From Avena insularis (Eukaryota > Streptophyta > Magnoliopsida > Poales > Poaceae): a DNA stretch of 64,000 bases. A program made the position numbers and the translations under genes. The notes under the pieces are model-generated. The model had not been told where the DNA came from, did not search any database, and saw only the letters and a program-made list of their open reading frames with translations. The stretch covers positions 67,314,992-67,378,991 of the forward strand of contig CM042687.1 of the NCBI GenBank assembly GCA_023614405.1, given 5' to 3'. This document shows, in pieces, positions 33,546-44,084 of this stretch. The first letter of the stretch is position 1; each line of letters opens with the position of its first letter.

Positions 33546-34035
33546 TGTGGAGATTGCAACTATGGAAGCTTCAGGTGGTCCCCATGATTGGAGAGGTGGT
33601 AGGGGTGCTAACTACTCTGGAGGTCGGAGGGAGAGTGGAGGGGGAAAACTATATGTTGGAATCAAGGTGATTTGCCACAACATCAGATGCCACTGCAGCA
33701 GATGCTACCACAACAACAACTACCATTCCTGCAAAATATGCCACCACCATAGTAGATGCAACAACCGAGGGGAAATTTGCAGTAGTTTCCTAATTATCAG
33801 GAGAAGTTTGGCTATGGAAGAAGAGCTCAATTTGTACTAGATCAGAGAGCAGCTGGTCCAGGTATGTTTGTCAATCAAGATCCTTGGATGTCCAATCAAG
33901 CCAATAGTAGTTTCAATAGTAAGCACAATGTGGGCCATATGTTCAGTAATCAACCTCAGGTGGGTCTGGGAAGATGAGAGGAGAAATCTCAGGTCCAGAT
34001 GAGACACACCATGTAGACTCCTTTCAACAAAATTA
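33546..34035 (+). pseudogene. Gln-rich part of a split zinc-knuckle reading frame
   Basis: Read across frames, this encodes a Gly/Arg-rich part (33575-33650), a Gln/Pro-rich part near 33680-33760 (Q-H-Q-M-P-L-Q-Q-M-L-P-Q-Q-Q-L-P) and then Y-Q-E-K-F-G-Y-G-R-R-A-Q-F-V near 33795. It fades out at about 34035, where gypsy sequence begins. A matching C-x2-C-x4-H-x4-C zinc knuckle occurs beyond the gypsy insert at 37366. This points to one protein gene, gag-like or LINE ORF1-like, split by CACTA-2 on the left and gypsy DNA on the right. The identity is not certain. Confidence 0.45.
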
Positions 34036-34040
34036 TTAGT

Positions 34041-36053
34041 TCAGGATCGTCGGGTGGTGTTTAGAGTTCCGTAGGGACGGCTATGACTGAAACTAGGATC
34101 TAAATGGAGGAGTCTTGGCTGGGTCATGTGACTCACGACTGGTGTTGGCGATGAATTCTGACCTGCCTTTGAGGCATCGCTTGGTCGAGGAGTGTGTGTT
34201 GCCGTAGAGGAGGTCGCGGGATTGCCCGCCGCTTTGGCTGCTCGTGTGGCGCCTGCCACCCGACTTGCCGCCATGGTATTGTATTGGGTCTTCCTATGAG
34301 TACCACTTGGTGACCTTGAGGAGTTCTGGTATGATGTTTAGCGTTCGGTAGGCTCTCTTGATCTTTGCGACAGGCCTCATACCGCACGCGTTTTTGAAAC
34401 AATGGATGGTCGTGTCCGGGTGGGTGCTTGCGCGTTTATCCACAACTCTTGACAATGTTGGACCCAGTGGCAGGTCAACTCGCTGGGCCCCACGATGCAT
34501 CGCTCCAAGTCATTTATTACGGTGGCACGTGAATAAGAGCCCTCAAAGTGCTTGATGAAGGCCGTGCGCATTTCTTCCCAGGAGTCAATGATGTTCTCTA
34601 GGAGGGTGTTTATCCACTGGAGAGTTACACCCTCCATCATTAGAGGGAGGTAGTGCGTGGCCAGCAACACGTTGTGGCCGGCGATCCCCATCGCCATGAG
34701 GTAAGTGTCGATCCATACTTTGGGATCAAGTGTGGGGTCATATTTTTCAATGTCCCTTGGCCCCTGAAAATTGGAGGGATAGTTTTCGCCTCGGACCATT
34801 GGTCCGAAGCATTTTGGCCCTACTCAGACGAGGCTTCCACGACTGGCAAACATGGATAGGGGGTTGGCAACTGTTGGTTGCATCGGCATGGTAGGCGGGA
34901 AATTATTTGTGTTCGTCTCTATCCATTCGCCTGGGCGGTTGGACGACGTCGCCCTGCTATTGGTGGATCTGGAGTAGACTCGCACGGCCGAGTCACACCC
35001 TTTTTTTTGCTACTCGACGACTTTTGCCAATAGATCTTGCGCATACGTGATCTGGATTACGCCTTCACCTGTGGGGTTTAGGTTTGCGACCGCCGCCCGA
35101 CTCGTGCTGACATTGTCCATCGGAGTCGAGTAGAGGGGAAACCGTTGGCATCGTATTTCCATGGCGCGACTTCTATATACGGCTGGTTCAGAGGGGGCGC
35201 ATGGCGGGGCGGAGGTGGGGCTCCGTGCGCGGTCCACCCAGCCGGTGGGTGGCCTCTTTGTTCGTGGGTCGTGTGGTCGTGGGACTTGTGGTCGGGTGCT
35301 CATGTAGGATCGTATTCATCGTTGAAATTTAGGACCCTGACCAGAATGGAGATCTAGAGTCATCGTGCCACTCGCTACTGGTGGTAGGCCGAGAGTTGTT
35401 GCATGGTCTCTTGTTCGACACAGAATTTCTCGTGCTCAGTTTTCTTATTTTCCCTAGTCTTGTCCAGGGCCACGCGATGTCGCTCGATCTAGTTGACAGT
35501 CACGGTTAGAGGGAGGGGTGGTGAAGGGATCCACTAGCGGTTAGTTATCATTCTCCATGTAGACGGCCTGATGGGTGGCGCGGTATGTCTCATCTGGGGA
35601 TTTCGACCCTGAATCATAGGCAAGGAGCTGGAGGATTAAGTCGTCCTCGTACTCTGCGGCATTGCAGACCTTCGTGATGGAGCTGGCCTTCGCTGCAAGG
35701 GTGACGGATTCCATGGATGGTGTTGGTGTTGTTGAATCGGCGTCATTGCCAAGGGTGGAGTTGCTCTGGGTTGAGCCATCCTCCTCCAAATCACACTTGG
35801 ATGCAATGAGGGTGGTCGATTGGATCTGCTCTTTTGAGAAAGAATCGCTCGAAGGTGATTCGATGCCGGCGGCGGATCTAGCAGGATCCGTGGGGTCGAC
35901 GGCATCCGTGAATCCAACAAAAAAGTCGGTGGAGCTGGCATGCATGGCCGGGTGGCTTCTGCTGGTGGAAATTATGCAGCCGGCAGCGATGGATCGGTGA
36001 GTTGGAGTGAAGGGTCTTGCCATAGATCTAAGGCTTGACTCACCATGCCCCAT
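34041..36053 (-). pseudogene. gag polyprotein of - strand gypsy element (broken)
   Basis: The Retrotrans_gag domain is in the 140-codon frame 34799-34377: W-I-D-T-Y-L-M-A-M near 34715, H-Y-L-P-L-M-M-E-G-V near 34655, W-I-N-T-L-L, S-W-E-E-M-R-T-A-F-I-K-H-F near 34570, and N-D-L-E-R-C near 34525. Upstream frames 36053-35541 and 35303-35010 supply a Ser/Thr/Pro-rich N-terminal part that starts right after the LTR. The frame 34274-34041 (Ala/Ser/Thr-rich) may be the C-terminal tail. Several stops and frameshifts separate the pieces. This is a different family from Tat-1: gag similarity is limited to the common fold motifs. Confidence 0.72.
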
Positions 36054-36070
36054 GGCGGGTGCCACTATCG

Positions 36071-36563
36071 TGGGAATGACCGTGGCAGTCGCTTCCAGGG
36101 GTAGCGATTGAGTCGAATAAGGGAAAGAGCGAGTCACCATCCACGGATTGAGATTGGGAAAGACACGAGGTTTACCCAGGTTTGGCCCCCGGAGGGTAAA
36201 GACCTACTTCCTGCTTTTTTGTATTGATGATGAATGAGATTACAGGGGGAGCGCACTCGGCGTTGCGCAGCGAGTCGCTCGGATGGGGTAACTAATGGAA
36301 CGTGAGTGCAAAGGGAACCCTAGGGAGGCTTATATAGGGGGTGCCTCGCTAGGGATTTTACAGGATCTCAACCGAATCAGTAAAGGTTTTAGGAGTTTGA
36401 CCTAATCCGACTAGGCCTAGCTAAAGTTCTGGACCTCCACGTCCAGTCGTCAGTCTTCTTTGAAGCCTTCTTTCCAGTCGTCGTCATCGTTGGCCTAGTA
36501 GACATTGTCTTGGGCTAGTCGCTTCCTGCCTCCGTGGATACCCCGATTGGCATATCCCCATCA
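36071..36563 (-). repeat. LTR A of the - strand gypsy fragment (493 bp)
   Basis: On the - strand it starts TGATGGGGATATGCC at 36563 and ends CGGTCATTCCCA at 36071. The next internal sequence, TAGTGGCACCCGCCATGGGG, resembles the primer-binding region TGGCGCCCACCGTGGGG common in grass gypsy elements. A TATATAAG sequence on the - strand (about 36339) and a G/C-poor 3' half fit an LTR. Confidence 0.7.
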
Positions 36564-36565
36564 AA

Positions 36566-37321
36566 TGAACCTTCTGAGTTGAGCACACAACACACACTGA
36601 GCACACACAATAATTTTTTACCCAGGTCTGGGCCGCCCTTCTGCTAACAACCCTGCGTCCTGCTTTGGTGGGTTATCTGGGGTGGATTGAAGTACAAGAT
36701 GGTGATCTCTCTGGTGCCGGGGAGCCGCTTTCTAGCTTAGATCCTACATTCCCTGGGCTTTCTCTTCTCACTCTCTCTATCTCTTTTCTTCCTTCTCTCC
36801 AGCGTGGAGAAGGGTTCTCCCTCTCTCTTTCACTCTCGCTAGATACTCAACCGAATCTCTCCTCTCAGCACTCCCTCCAAGAAACCATAACTTTCCTCCT
36901 GGTCTCTCCTCCTAACCCCCTTTCTCAATGGCCAAGTGCCTCCTTTTATACTCCAAGGGGTCACCACAAAGGCCAGCACAGAGAACCGTGAAGGGCGTTC
37001 CTGGGCGCAATCGCGGTGCACCATGCAGTCTTTAGGGAAGTGGGCAGTGCATGTGGCCAATGGATGGCCAGGTAAGGTGCACAGGTGCGCTTGATGGTCG
37101 AGTGACAGCTCAGGCACCGAGCTATCAATCCTATCAGTGGCGCACTGCAGCGGGCTGCAGCACCATGATGATGTCCAGTAGTACTGGCACGTCGCCAGTT
37201 CCCAAGGGTTCGGTCTTCTTTGAAGCCTTCTTTCGAGTCACTATCATTGCTGGCCCAGTCGACATTGTCCTGTGCCAGTCGCTTCCTACCTTCGTGGATC
37301 TTGGTTGGCATATCCCCATCA
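36566..37321 (-). repeat. LTR B, adjacent related LTR (756 bp)
   Basis: On - it starts TGATGGGGATATGCCAACC at 37321 and ends TCAGAAGGTTCA at 36566, two bases from LTR A. The first 120 bases match LTR A (AGGAAGCGACTGGC..., AAAGAAGGCTTCAAAGAAGA). The rest matches 51224-51790 instead. The flanks (TCAAA left, CTGAT right) are not a target duplication, so a simple solo-LTR insertion is not supported. Confidence 0.65.
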
Positions 37322-37497
37322 CTGATTGAATCTAACAAGTCAGGGGTGTTAGGATAAGGGAAGGCTTGCTATATATGTGTTGATCCCAAACATATTGCCA
37401 AGGACTGTCAGGAAAATGGATGATGGGAAAGTGGAAAGTCCATAGTATAAGAAGTCCAAGCTAGAAGACACTAGTAGGCAAACCTTAATAGAAGACA
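37322..37497 (+). pseudogene. Zinc-knuckle part of the split reading frame
   Basis: At 37366-37407 the frame reads C-Y-I-C-V-D-P-K-H-I-A-K-D-C, a perfect C-x2-C-x4-H-x4-C zinc knuckle, followed by Q-E-N-G. Such knuckles bind nucleic acid in Gag-like and LINE ORF1 proteins. It is preceded by LTR B and is the probable continuation of 33546-34035. Confidence 0.6.
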
Positions 37498-37745
37498 TAA
37501 GCTTAGTGGTGCGCCACTTTTTCTACACGCCACCACTACAGCTAAATGTACTAGTGGCACCCCCAAACTGGTGAGCACCATCTATAAATACCTAGTGGTG
37601 GCGTTCAGCCACAATTTAACACCACTAGTAATTTTGATCCAATAATGCTACAGTAAATATAACAGTTTTGGTGTTTTCTGGTATGGAATGCCACCACTAG
37701 GTACTTCCTGGTGGTGTTGGAACTATTGAGCATCACTAGTCTCTT
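37498..37745. repeat. Inverted-repeat-rich DNA-element remnant
   Basis: TAGTGGTGGC, its complement GCCACCACTA and close variants occur at least six times in both orientations (37504, 37540, 37599, 37618, 37690, 37712). The layout resembles the subterminal region of a CACTA or other DNA transposon, or a foldback MITE. No transposase is present. From 37746 to 37912 I see nothing assignable. Confidence 0.5.
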
Positions 37746-37912
37746 TTCTACCTTAACTTTTTTTACAAGACTTTTCTACCTTAATTGTTCATGTGTGCAT
37801 TGACTGATGCCCCATTTCGAACTTGTGTATGTCTCCCGATTTATGTGCTAGTCTCTCCCCCTACTTTGTGACGGCACGTCTGCCCCCCTTTCCCTCCACT
37901 TAAATTAGCCTC

Positions 37913-39627
37913 TGAAGGGGTTCCGTGGAAGAAAACAAAAAAATTCCTACTATGATAACACACCAACCAAGATCAATCTATGGAGAAGTATAGTAACAAG
38001 CAAGGATCTGATGTTCATACCTTTGAAGACTGGGCACAGGATTACCTTCCCACACAAACGTTGTTGATGTAGCTGACGCATAGCCGACCTCGAGGTCGAG
38101 AAGTCTTCAAGATACTAGCACACAAGTGGTGGTGCCTCCCAAGTTATACACACCTCTGGTGTGTAGATACGTCTCCTGAGCGCAGGTCCAGCTAAGAAGT
38201 AGAAGAAGAAGATCTAGACCAACTTCGACAGCTCGATGACATGCGTTGGGTGGAGAAACCTCAATATCGTATGCAGTTCTAACCTTGGGAACCACATGTG
38301 AGGGATATAGAGAGAGAATAGGCAAAGGCCAAATGTTGGATGATCTTGGAGGGAACCCCTCCCCCTTTATAAAGGTAAAACTGGGCACCCCACCTCTCCT
38401 AGTCTCGAGGTGGGACTAAACCATGGGAGAGGTGGGAGGAGGGCTGGCTGCCGGCATGGGGTGGGCCCCACCCAGGCGCCAAGGTCCACATAGGTGTCCA
38501 ACGGGGTTGGAGCCCCCCACCCATGTGCCTTGGCCCACCTGAGCCTAGACGCCTCCCCCTCTTGGGCCCTCTCCCCTCTGGGAAGGGCCCATGTAGGGGT
38601 TTTGCCATTTTTTATTATTTTTTTAATAATTACATTTAATAATTAATTCAACCAACTAAATATTAAATACCTTTTATTTAATTCCCTAGATTCAAAACTC
38701 CTTTTGAATATCATTCAAACTTTGGTATCTCATCGGAACATTTTTGGTTTTCTCTTTCCTATTTCTCTTACAGTCACAGATCAACCCGTAGCGTATCTAG
38801 CCTTAAGCGTGACACCCTAAGGTTCGGAAATGATCATACATGATCAAGACAGCTCTTAGATCAATGGCCAACAACAGTATTTAGAAACATACGATGATCC
38901 CTTCACATTCCACAAATCTGATTGATTGCTTGAACCTAAACGTCGAGGCTCATTCCATTTGCACTATGATACCTGGTTTGTCCAAGACCTGATACCTAGC
39001 ATCGACGTACCTAGTTCAATCTTGTTACCGACATAAACATTTAATCATTCCCATAATATTACATCCTCGTGACCTAGTCACATGCTTATAAGATTATTGA
39101 TGTGATCTCACCTAGTGGACCTAGAGTTTCTATCTGTCACTCGTATAGGAAAATCCTGATCTTGATGCACACGCATCTACATATCCCTCTGTAATATCCA
39201 ACATACACCTTCATGTCCACCCTGTTATGCTAAACGGTTGATGCAGTCTAAGCAACCGCGTGGATAATGATTAAACATGATCTCACGGTCAAAGGATTTA
39301 CTACACTTTAGTAGTTATCGCAATGCGGGACTTTGTGACTAAATCACATTGCAATACTATGGTCGGGTGCATCGATCGCTTCATTCATTAATGAAGTGAC
39401 CTCATTATCAATTGACGTTTGTATCAGTCCATGATCGGGAAACCTCGATCATTATCTGCCCAACGAACTAGTACTAGAGGATACTAGGGACATGGTTGTT
39501 TATATACCACACTTGTATTAATGTTCCTGCATAATACAGTTATAGCATGATACAAAACTATTATGAAAATTAGAGATATATAAAATTAAACGACTCAATT
39601 ATTGGCCTCTAGGGAATATCTCCTTCA
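37913..39627 (-). repeat. 3' LTR of a copia element, - strand (1715 bp)
   Basis: On the - strand it starts TGAAGGAGATATTCCCTAG at 39627 and ends ACGGAACCCCTTCA at 37913, giving 6-bp inverted ends TGAAGG/CCTTCA. The sequence TGAAGGAGATAT-C-C-TAGAGGC at the start is typical of an abundant Triticeae copia group. It is preceded on - by the polypurine tract CAAGTGGGAGAC. TTTATAAAGG near 38367 is a candidate TATA box. Confidence 0.75.
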
Positions 39628-39770
39628 GTCTCCCACTTGAACTAGAGTACAATTACACTAATTTACATAGGCAATAATCTAACACCAGTAACTTCCCCGT
39701 GTCAATCATGATTTGCTCGTGGCAAAGGCTTTGTGAATGGACCAGCTACAGTCACATATGTATATGATTT
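39628..39770 (-). pseudogene. C-terminal end of copia RNase H and polypurine tract
   Basis: The - strand encodes A-G-P-F-T-K-P-L-P-R-A-N-H-D, matching the conserved copia Pol ending (A-D-P-L-T-K-P-L). A stop, a short 3' spacer and CAAGTGGGAGAC (39629-39640) follow directly before the LTR. The rest of the copia element is missing. The sequence turns into unassigned DNA (39771-39884) shortly before the TAGGA duplication of the next element. Confidence 0.65.
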
Positions 39771-40106
39771 TCAAACTCTGATGTTACCCTCTGTCGCGTC
39801 TCACCAACGCGGACATCGAGGATTCTAGGCACCCCCTATTTTTTTGATAGTGGGAACGAAGGCGTTTCAGCCTCAACGACGACATAGGATGATGACCCAC
39901 ATGTATAGGGGTGTATCGTAGTACTTTCAATAAATAGGAGCATCGATCTCAACGAGGAGCAGAAGGTGTTGACTAGTGGTTTAGATCAGGAGTTCTCTGT
40001 AAATACTTAGCAAACGGATTTATAGGAGTTTTTGATAATGCAAAGAAATAAAGTGCAAGTAAATAAAAGACAAGAATAAATGCAGCAAATGGCCCAATCC
40101 TTTGTT

Positions 40107-41464
40107 TGTTGGGTAACGTATAGATAAAATGAAACTTTTTCGCTCTAACATGGTGATCCCAAGATATAGCTGAGGTAGAAGGCCACGAAGTTTACCACTA
40201 GACGCGCAGTTGCGGATTACTAATGAAGCGCGTCAGTTGATGCAGTGCAGTCCTTTGTGATCTGATTGTCCTGGTGCTGATCGTACAACACCTCTGCTGG
40301 TATCCACACGTACAAGGAGGAGCACCGACGGCGAACTACTAGGTTCGATACAACGACAGGACTGCTGTGGAGCTAGGGTTTCCAACACATGGAATGACCT
40401 AACCAATCAACGATTAACCCTTCTGGGTTACTGTGCTCCACTATATATAGGGAGTGAACATGGGCTCCATTTTCGTGGCCCATTCACTAAAGCCCATATA
40501 ACACTAGTCACCGTGAGTCCGACTCACTGACTCAGTCCAAATCCGGCTCGGGTCCAACCCAACCAGATATCCGGTTCAGATCCTATCCGAACTTGCCCCC
40601 GCTCTTAAGTGTGTGACCCCGCAGGCTCTTTGCAACTTGGACACGATTAGAGTCCGACTCTCAATCGATCAGTCGGTAGTGGCTCCTAGCAGAACGTGCC
40701 GACTCCCAAGTACCAAAGAGTCATGACGACTTGCCTTTCCAATGCAACTTGTGTCCGAGTCCCTTTTGCCTCACGATATACCTTGTCCGACTATAGGCGA
40801 ATATTTGTCATCCCTTAAATAGTCCGACTCTCTTCTCGATCCGAGATAAGTGATTCACCCGACTAAGTCTTAGTCGATCGCCTCGGTTAACACTTAACCG
40901 AGTCGTGCATGGCCATGCTTTCTGAATCATATCATCCGAGAGGGCCCAGAGAATATCTCTCCAAGTAGAGGGGCAAAATACCGTCTTGGTTATTCACATC
41001 ACGCAGCTTGATTCTCAGTCGACCCGAACTCTGCCTTTATGACTGCTGAGTTACGGATCAGCGTTTGACAGAACCTAAGTCGGTGATCCTCAACTCGGAC
41101 TATGCAACAACCTCAGGTATAAGGATTACATTGATTGAGATATACAAATGACAACTTGTTCGTTGTACCTCAATATGGGTCAACCCAACTCGCTAAACTC
41201 TTTAGCCGAATCTGTGTAAGTCGGAATAGCATCACCATGCCCATGACAAGTGGAACCGAGTCATCAAGCCTACTTTCACATTGGTCTAAGTTGTGTGTCC
41301 AGCACAACCTCAATGACCAAGGATATTTAGTACAAACAACATGAATGTATAGTTCCACAACCGAATCACGTATTCAATGATAAACATCAGATGTTTATAC
41401 AAGGACAACTTAAAAACTTTATGAATACAATACACATGATTGCCTCTAGGGTATATTCCCAACA
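40107..41464 (-). mobile_element. Solo LTR of a copia element (1358 bp)
   Basis: Starts TGTTGGGTAAC and ends ATATTCCCAACA, with 7-bp inverted ends TGTTGGG/CCCAACA. Target duplication TTGTT (40102-40106) versus TTCTT (41465-41469), one mismatch. The uninterrupted 5' LTR reads CCTTTCTTAGC at this site, so TTCTT is original. Orientation is judged from TGTTGGGAATATACCCTAGAG on -, typical of a copia LTR start. TATATATAG near 40442 could be its TATA box. Confidence 0.9.
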
Positions 41465-42144
41465 TTCTTAGCAAAGGACAAGCCGGTTGTATTACTTATG
41501 AGGACTAAATGTTCTTGAGGACACATGGGAATACTGTCAAGTGCTTTCACTTCATATAGTTGATTAAACATCTTTGGTTGGATAAGTGTTGTGTGGGCGA
41601 ACCTATGCTAATATACCGACCTTACTTGGACTAATACATACTTGTGATTAAACCCCTTGCAAGCATCCGCAACTACAAGAAAGTAATTAAGATAAAAACC
41701 TAACCATAGCATTAAACTCTGAGATCCTACACTCCCTTGTGTAAAGGTTTCCTAATGGGGGTTCAGGTCTCTGTCACTCTGGCAACCCCACAATTAGTAG
41801 CCAAAAACACAATGCATTTCCCTAGGCCCATAAATGGTGAAGTATCATGTAGTCGACGTTCACATGACACCACTAGAACAATAACACCACACCTTAAATA
41901 TCAAACCACTGAATATACCTCAACACAATTCCACTACTAACAACATGACTTGTCCCATGTCCTCAAGAACTAAACGAACTACTCACGAGACACCGGGAAA
42001 GTTTCCCCTAAGAACTATGCAAGATTCAACCCAATTGTTACAGCGGGATGGAGTGGTGGTGATGGTGCTGGTGGAGATGATGGCGAGGATGATGATGATG
42101 ATCCCCATGAATTCTAGCTTGATGACCCTGTTGATGGCGACGAT

Positions 42145-43570
42145 TGATACGTCGTAAACATATCTATAATTTTGATGCTCCATGCTTGTTTAGTATCAAC
42201 TTTGCTATGTTTTGTCTACACTTTGAGGTATTTTTATACATTTTCTGGAACTAACCTATTGACAAGATGCCGTAGTGCCAGTTGCCTATTTTCTGCTGTT
42301 TTTGGTTTCATAAAAGCTAGTAAAGAAATATTCTCGGAATTGGACGAAACAAAAGACGAAGTTCCTATTTTTTTCCAGACGCAACACGGAGTCCCAAGCA
42401 GAGACGGAGGAGGGAAACAAGGTGGCCACACCATAGGGTGGCACGGGCCCACCCTAGGTCGCGCCAGCCCATGGTGTGGGCCCCTCGAGGCTCCATCGAC
42501 CTTGCCCTTTCGCCTATATATACGTCTCCCCAAGACGTAAACCCTAACACGGATTAGATCTCCACAAAAAGTTCCACAGCACCGCCTCCACCGAAGGGGA
42601 GATTCGGGGGACAGAAGTCTCTATTCCGGCACCCTACCGGGACATGGAATTGCCCTCGGAGCCATCTCCATTGATACCACCACCATCTCCATCGCCATTG
42701 CTGATTCCCATGATGAGGAGGGAGTAGTTCTTTCTCGGGGCTAAGGGATCTACTGGTAGGTATGTGTTCATCTCTCTCTCTCTATGTGTGATCTTATTGT
42801 GGCCATGAGCTTTGTAATCAAGTAGATCTACTCTGCTACTCAAGTGCTTTAATTGTAATCTACGGCTATCCCCAGGTGTGTGAAGGTGACAGTGTGCACA
42901 CCGTGTGGAACTTATGCTAAAGATTACATAAATACTTATCATGAGTTATATTTTGAGTTGGTTGTCTCTATGAAAATGTGGTGTTTGTTGGAACCATCTA
43001 GCGCTCAAGATGACAGTGTGGGGTTAACTAGATGGGGAATGCGAACTTTGAGGTATGCTGTTATAGCCCTACCATGGATTAGAGTTATCCAACCGGAGAG
43101 TAGTTGAGAGTAGAATAATGAAGAGAAGATATTTATATGAGAGTGTCCACTAATGAAAGTATGATCCCTAGGCCTTGTTTCTAAGCATTGGAACACCGTT
43201 TACAACTAGATATGTTACATGTTTGCTTGCTTCCATCTTTTTTTAGATTGACTTTAGTCTCTTCCTCCCCGTCAAGCTCTTTTCTGGCCCTATTGTCTTA
43301 TAATCATCATCCATATTGCTTGTATTTCACTATCTCTTTGCCGAACTAGTGCACCTATACACTTGACAAATGTATTGGGTGTGTTGGGACACAAGAGACT
43401 TCTTGTATCTTGATTGCAGGGTTGCTTGAGAGGGATACCTTTGACCACTTCCTCCCTGAGATCGATAAATCTTGGGTGATCCACTTAAGGGAAACTTGCT
43501 GCTGTTCTACAAACCTCTACACTTGGAGGCCCAACACTGTCTACAAGAATAGAAGCGTGCGTAGACATCA
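42145..43570 (+). mobile_element. Solo LTR of a gypsy element (1426 bp)
   Basis: Starts TGATACGTCGTAAACATATC and ends GTGCGTAGACATCA. A perfect 5-bp target duplication ACGAT is at 42140-42144 and 43571-43575, and the equivalent site in the 5' LTR (about 50702-50712) is uninterrupted. The LTR contains CTATATATACG near 42519 as a likely TATA box. It belongs to a different gypsy family from its host. Confidence 0.93.
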
Positions 43571-44084
43571 ACGATCTCCCCTCTACGAGAAGGAATTCCC
43601 CCGGCAGAAATCTGCCTGCCGGAGAGCTATTTCTCTCTCTGTACTTTCCCCCCCGCAGAGGCGGCGGAATCTTTCTGTGGTTGCTCCTTGATTATTAGGG
43701 TTTCGGGAGGAAGTTATAGGCGAAGGGGCGAAGGAGGAGATGGGCCAGGGTGGCCACACCCCTTGCTGGCGCAGCCTAGGGTGGGCCCGCGGCAAGGGGT
43801 GTTGTGGGCCCCCTGTGGCCCATCTTCGCCTCCCCTTCTGGCTTCCTTGTCATATGGAAAAATAGGATTTTTCGTGTATTTTCTGGAATTTTCTGATCTT
43901 CGCGAATATTGCATATGGACACCGCCTTTTCCATCAGAATCCTGACTCCGGCAGTTCATCATCCAAAAGTCACCCAACATGCAAAAATAGATGAAATAAC
44001 ATAATTATCACCTCTTAATAAGAAATATATCAATGAATAACAGTAAATTATGATATAGAATAGTGATGCAAAATGGACGTATCA

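Larger units (their letters stand above)
34036..37321 (-). mobile_element. Gypsy fragment on - strand with gag, plus two adjacent related LTRs
   Basis: On the - strand the order is LTR (37321-36566), LTR (36563-36071), gag (36053-34041). No pol follows: the element is cut at about 34036, where the zinc-knuckle reading frame resumes. The two LTRs start alike on - (TGATGGGGATATGCCAA) but differ in length and in the middle. Confidence 0.7.
39890..44084 (-). repeat. 3' LTR of the Sabrina-like element, interrupted twice
   Basis: Pieces 39890-40106, 41465-42144 and 43571-44084 align collinearly with the 5' LTR at 49728-51218. Interruptions are the solo LTRs 40107-41464 and 42145-43570. The polypurine tract AAGCTTGGGGGAGT (44085-44098, read on -) precedes it. 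Confidence 0.92.

Noticed and set aside
36566..37321. Simple solo-LTR insertion for LTR B
   Set aside because: Flanking pentamers TCAAA and CTGAT do not match, so a clean insertion event is not supported.
41737..42157. Small + strand frames repeated at 50201-50404 and 50587-51030
   Set aside because: They repeat because they lie in the two LTRs of the Sabrina-like element, not because they encode a conserved protein.
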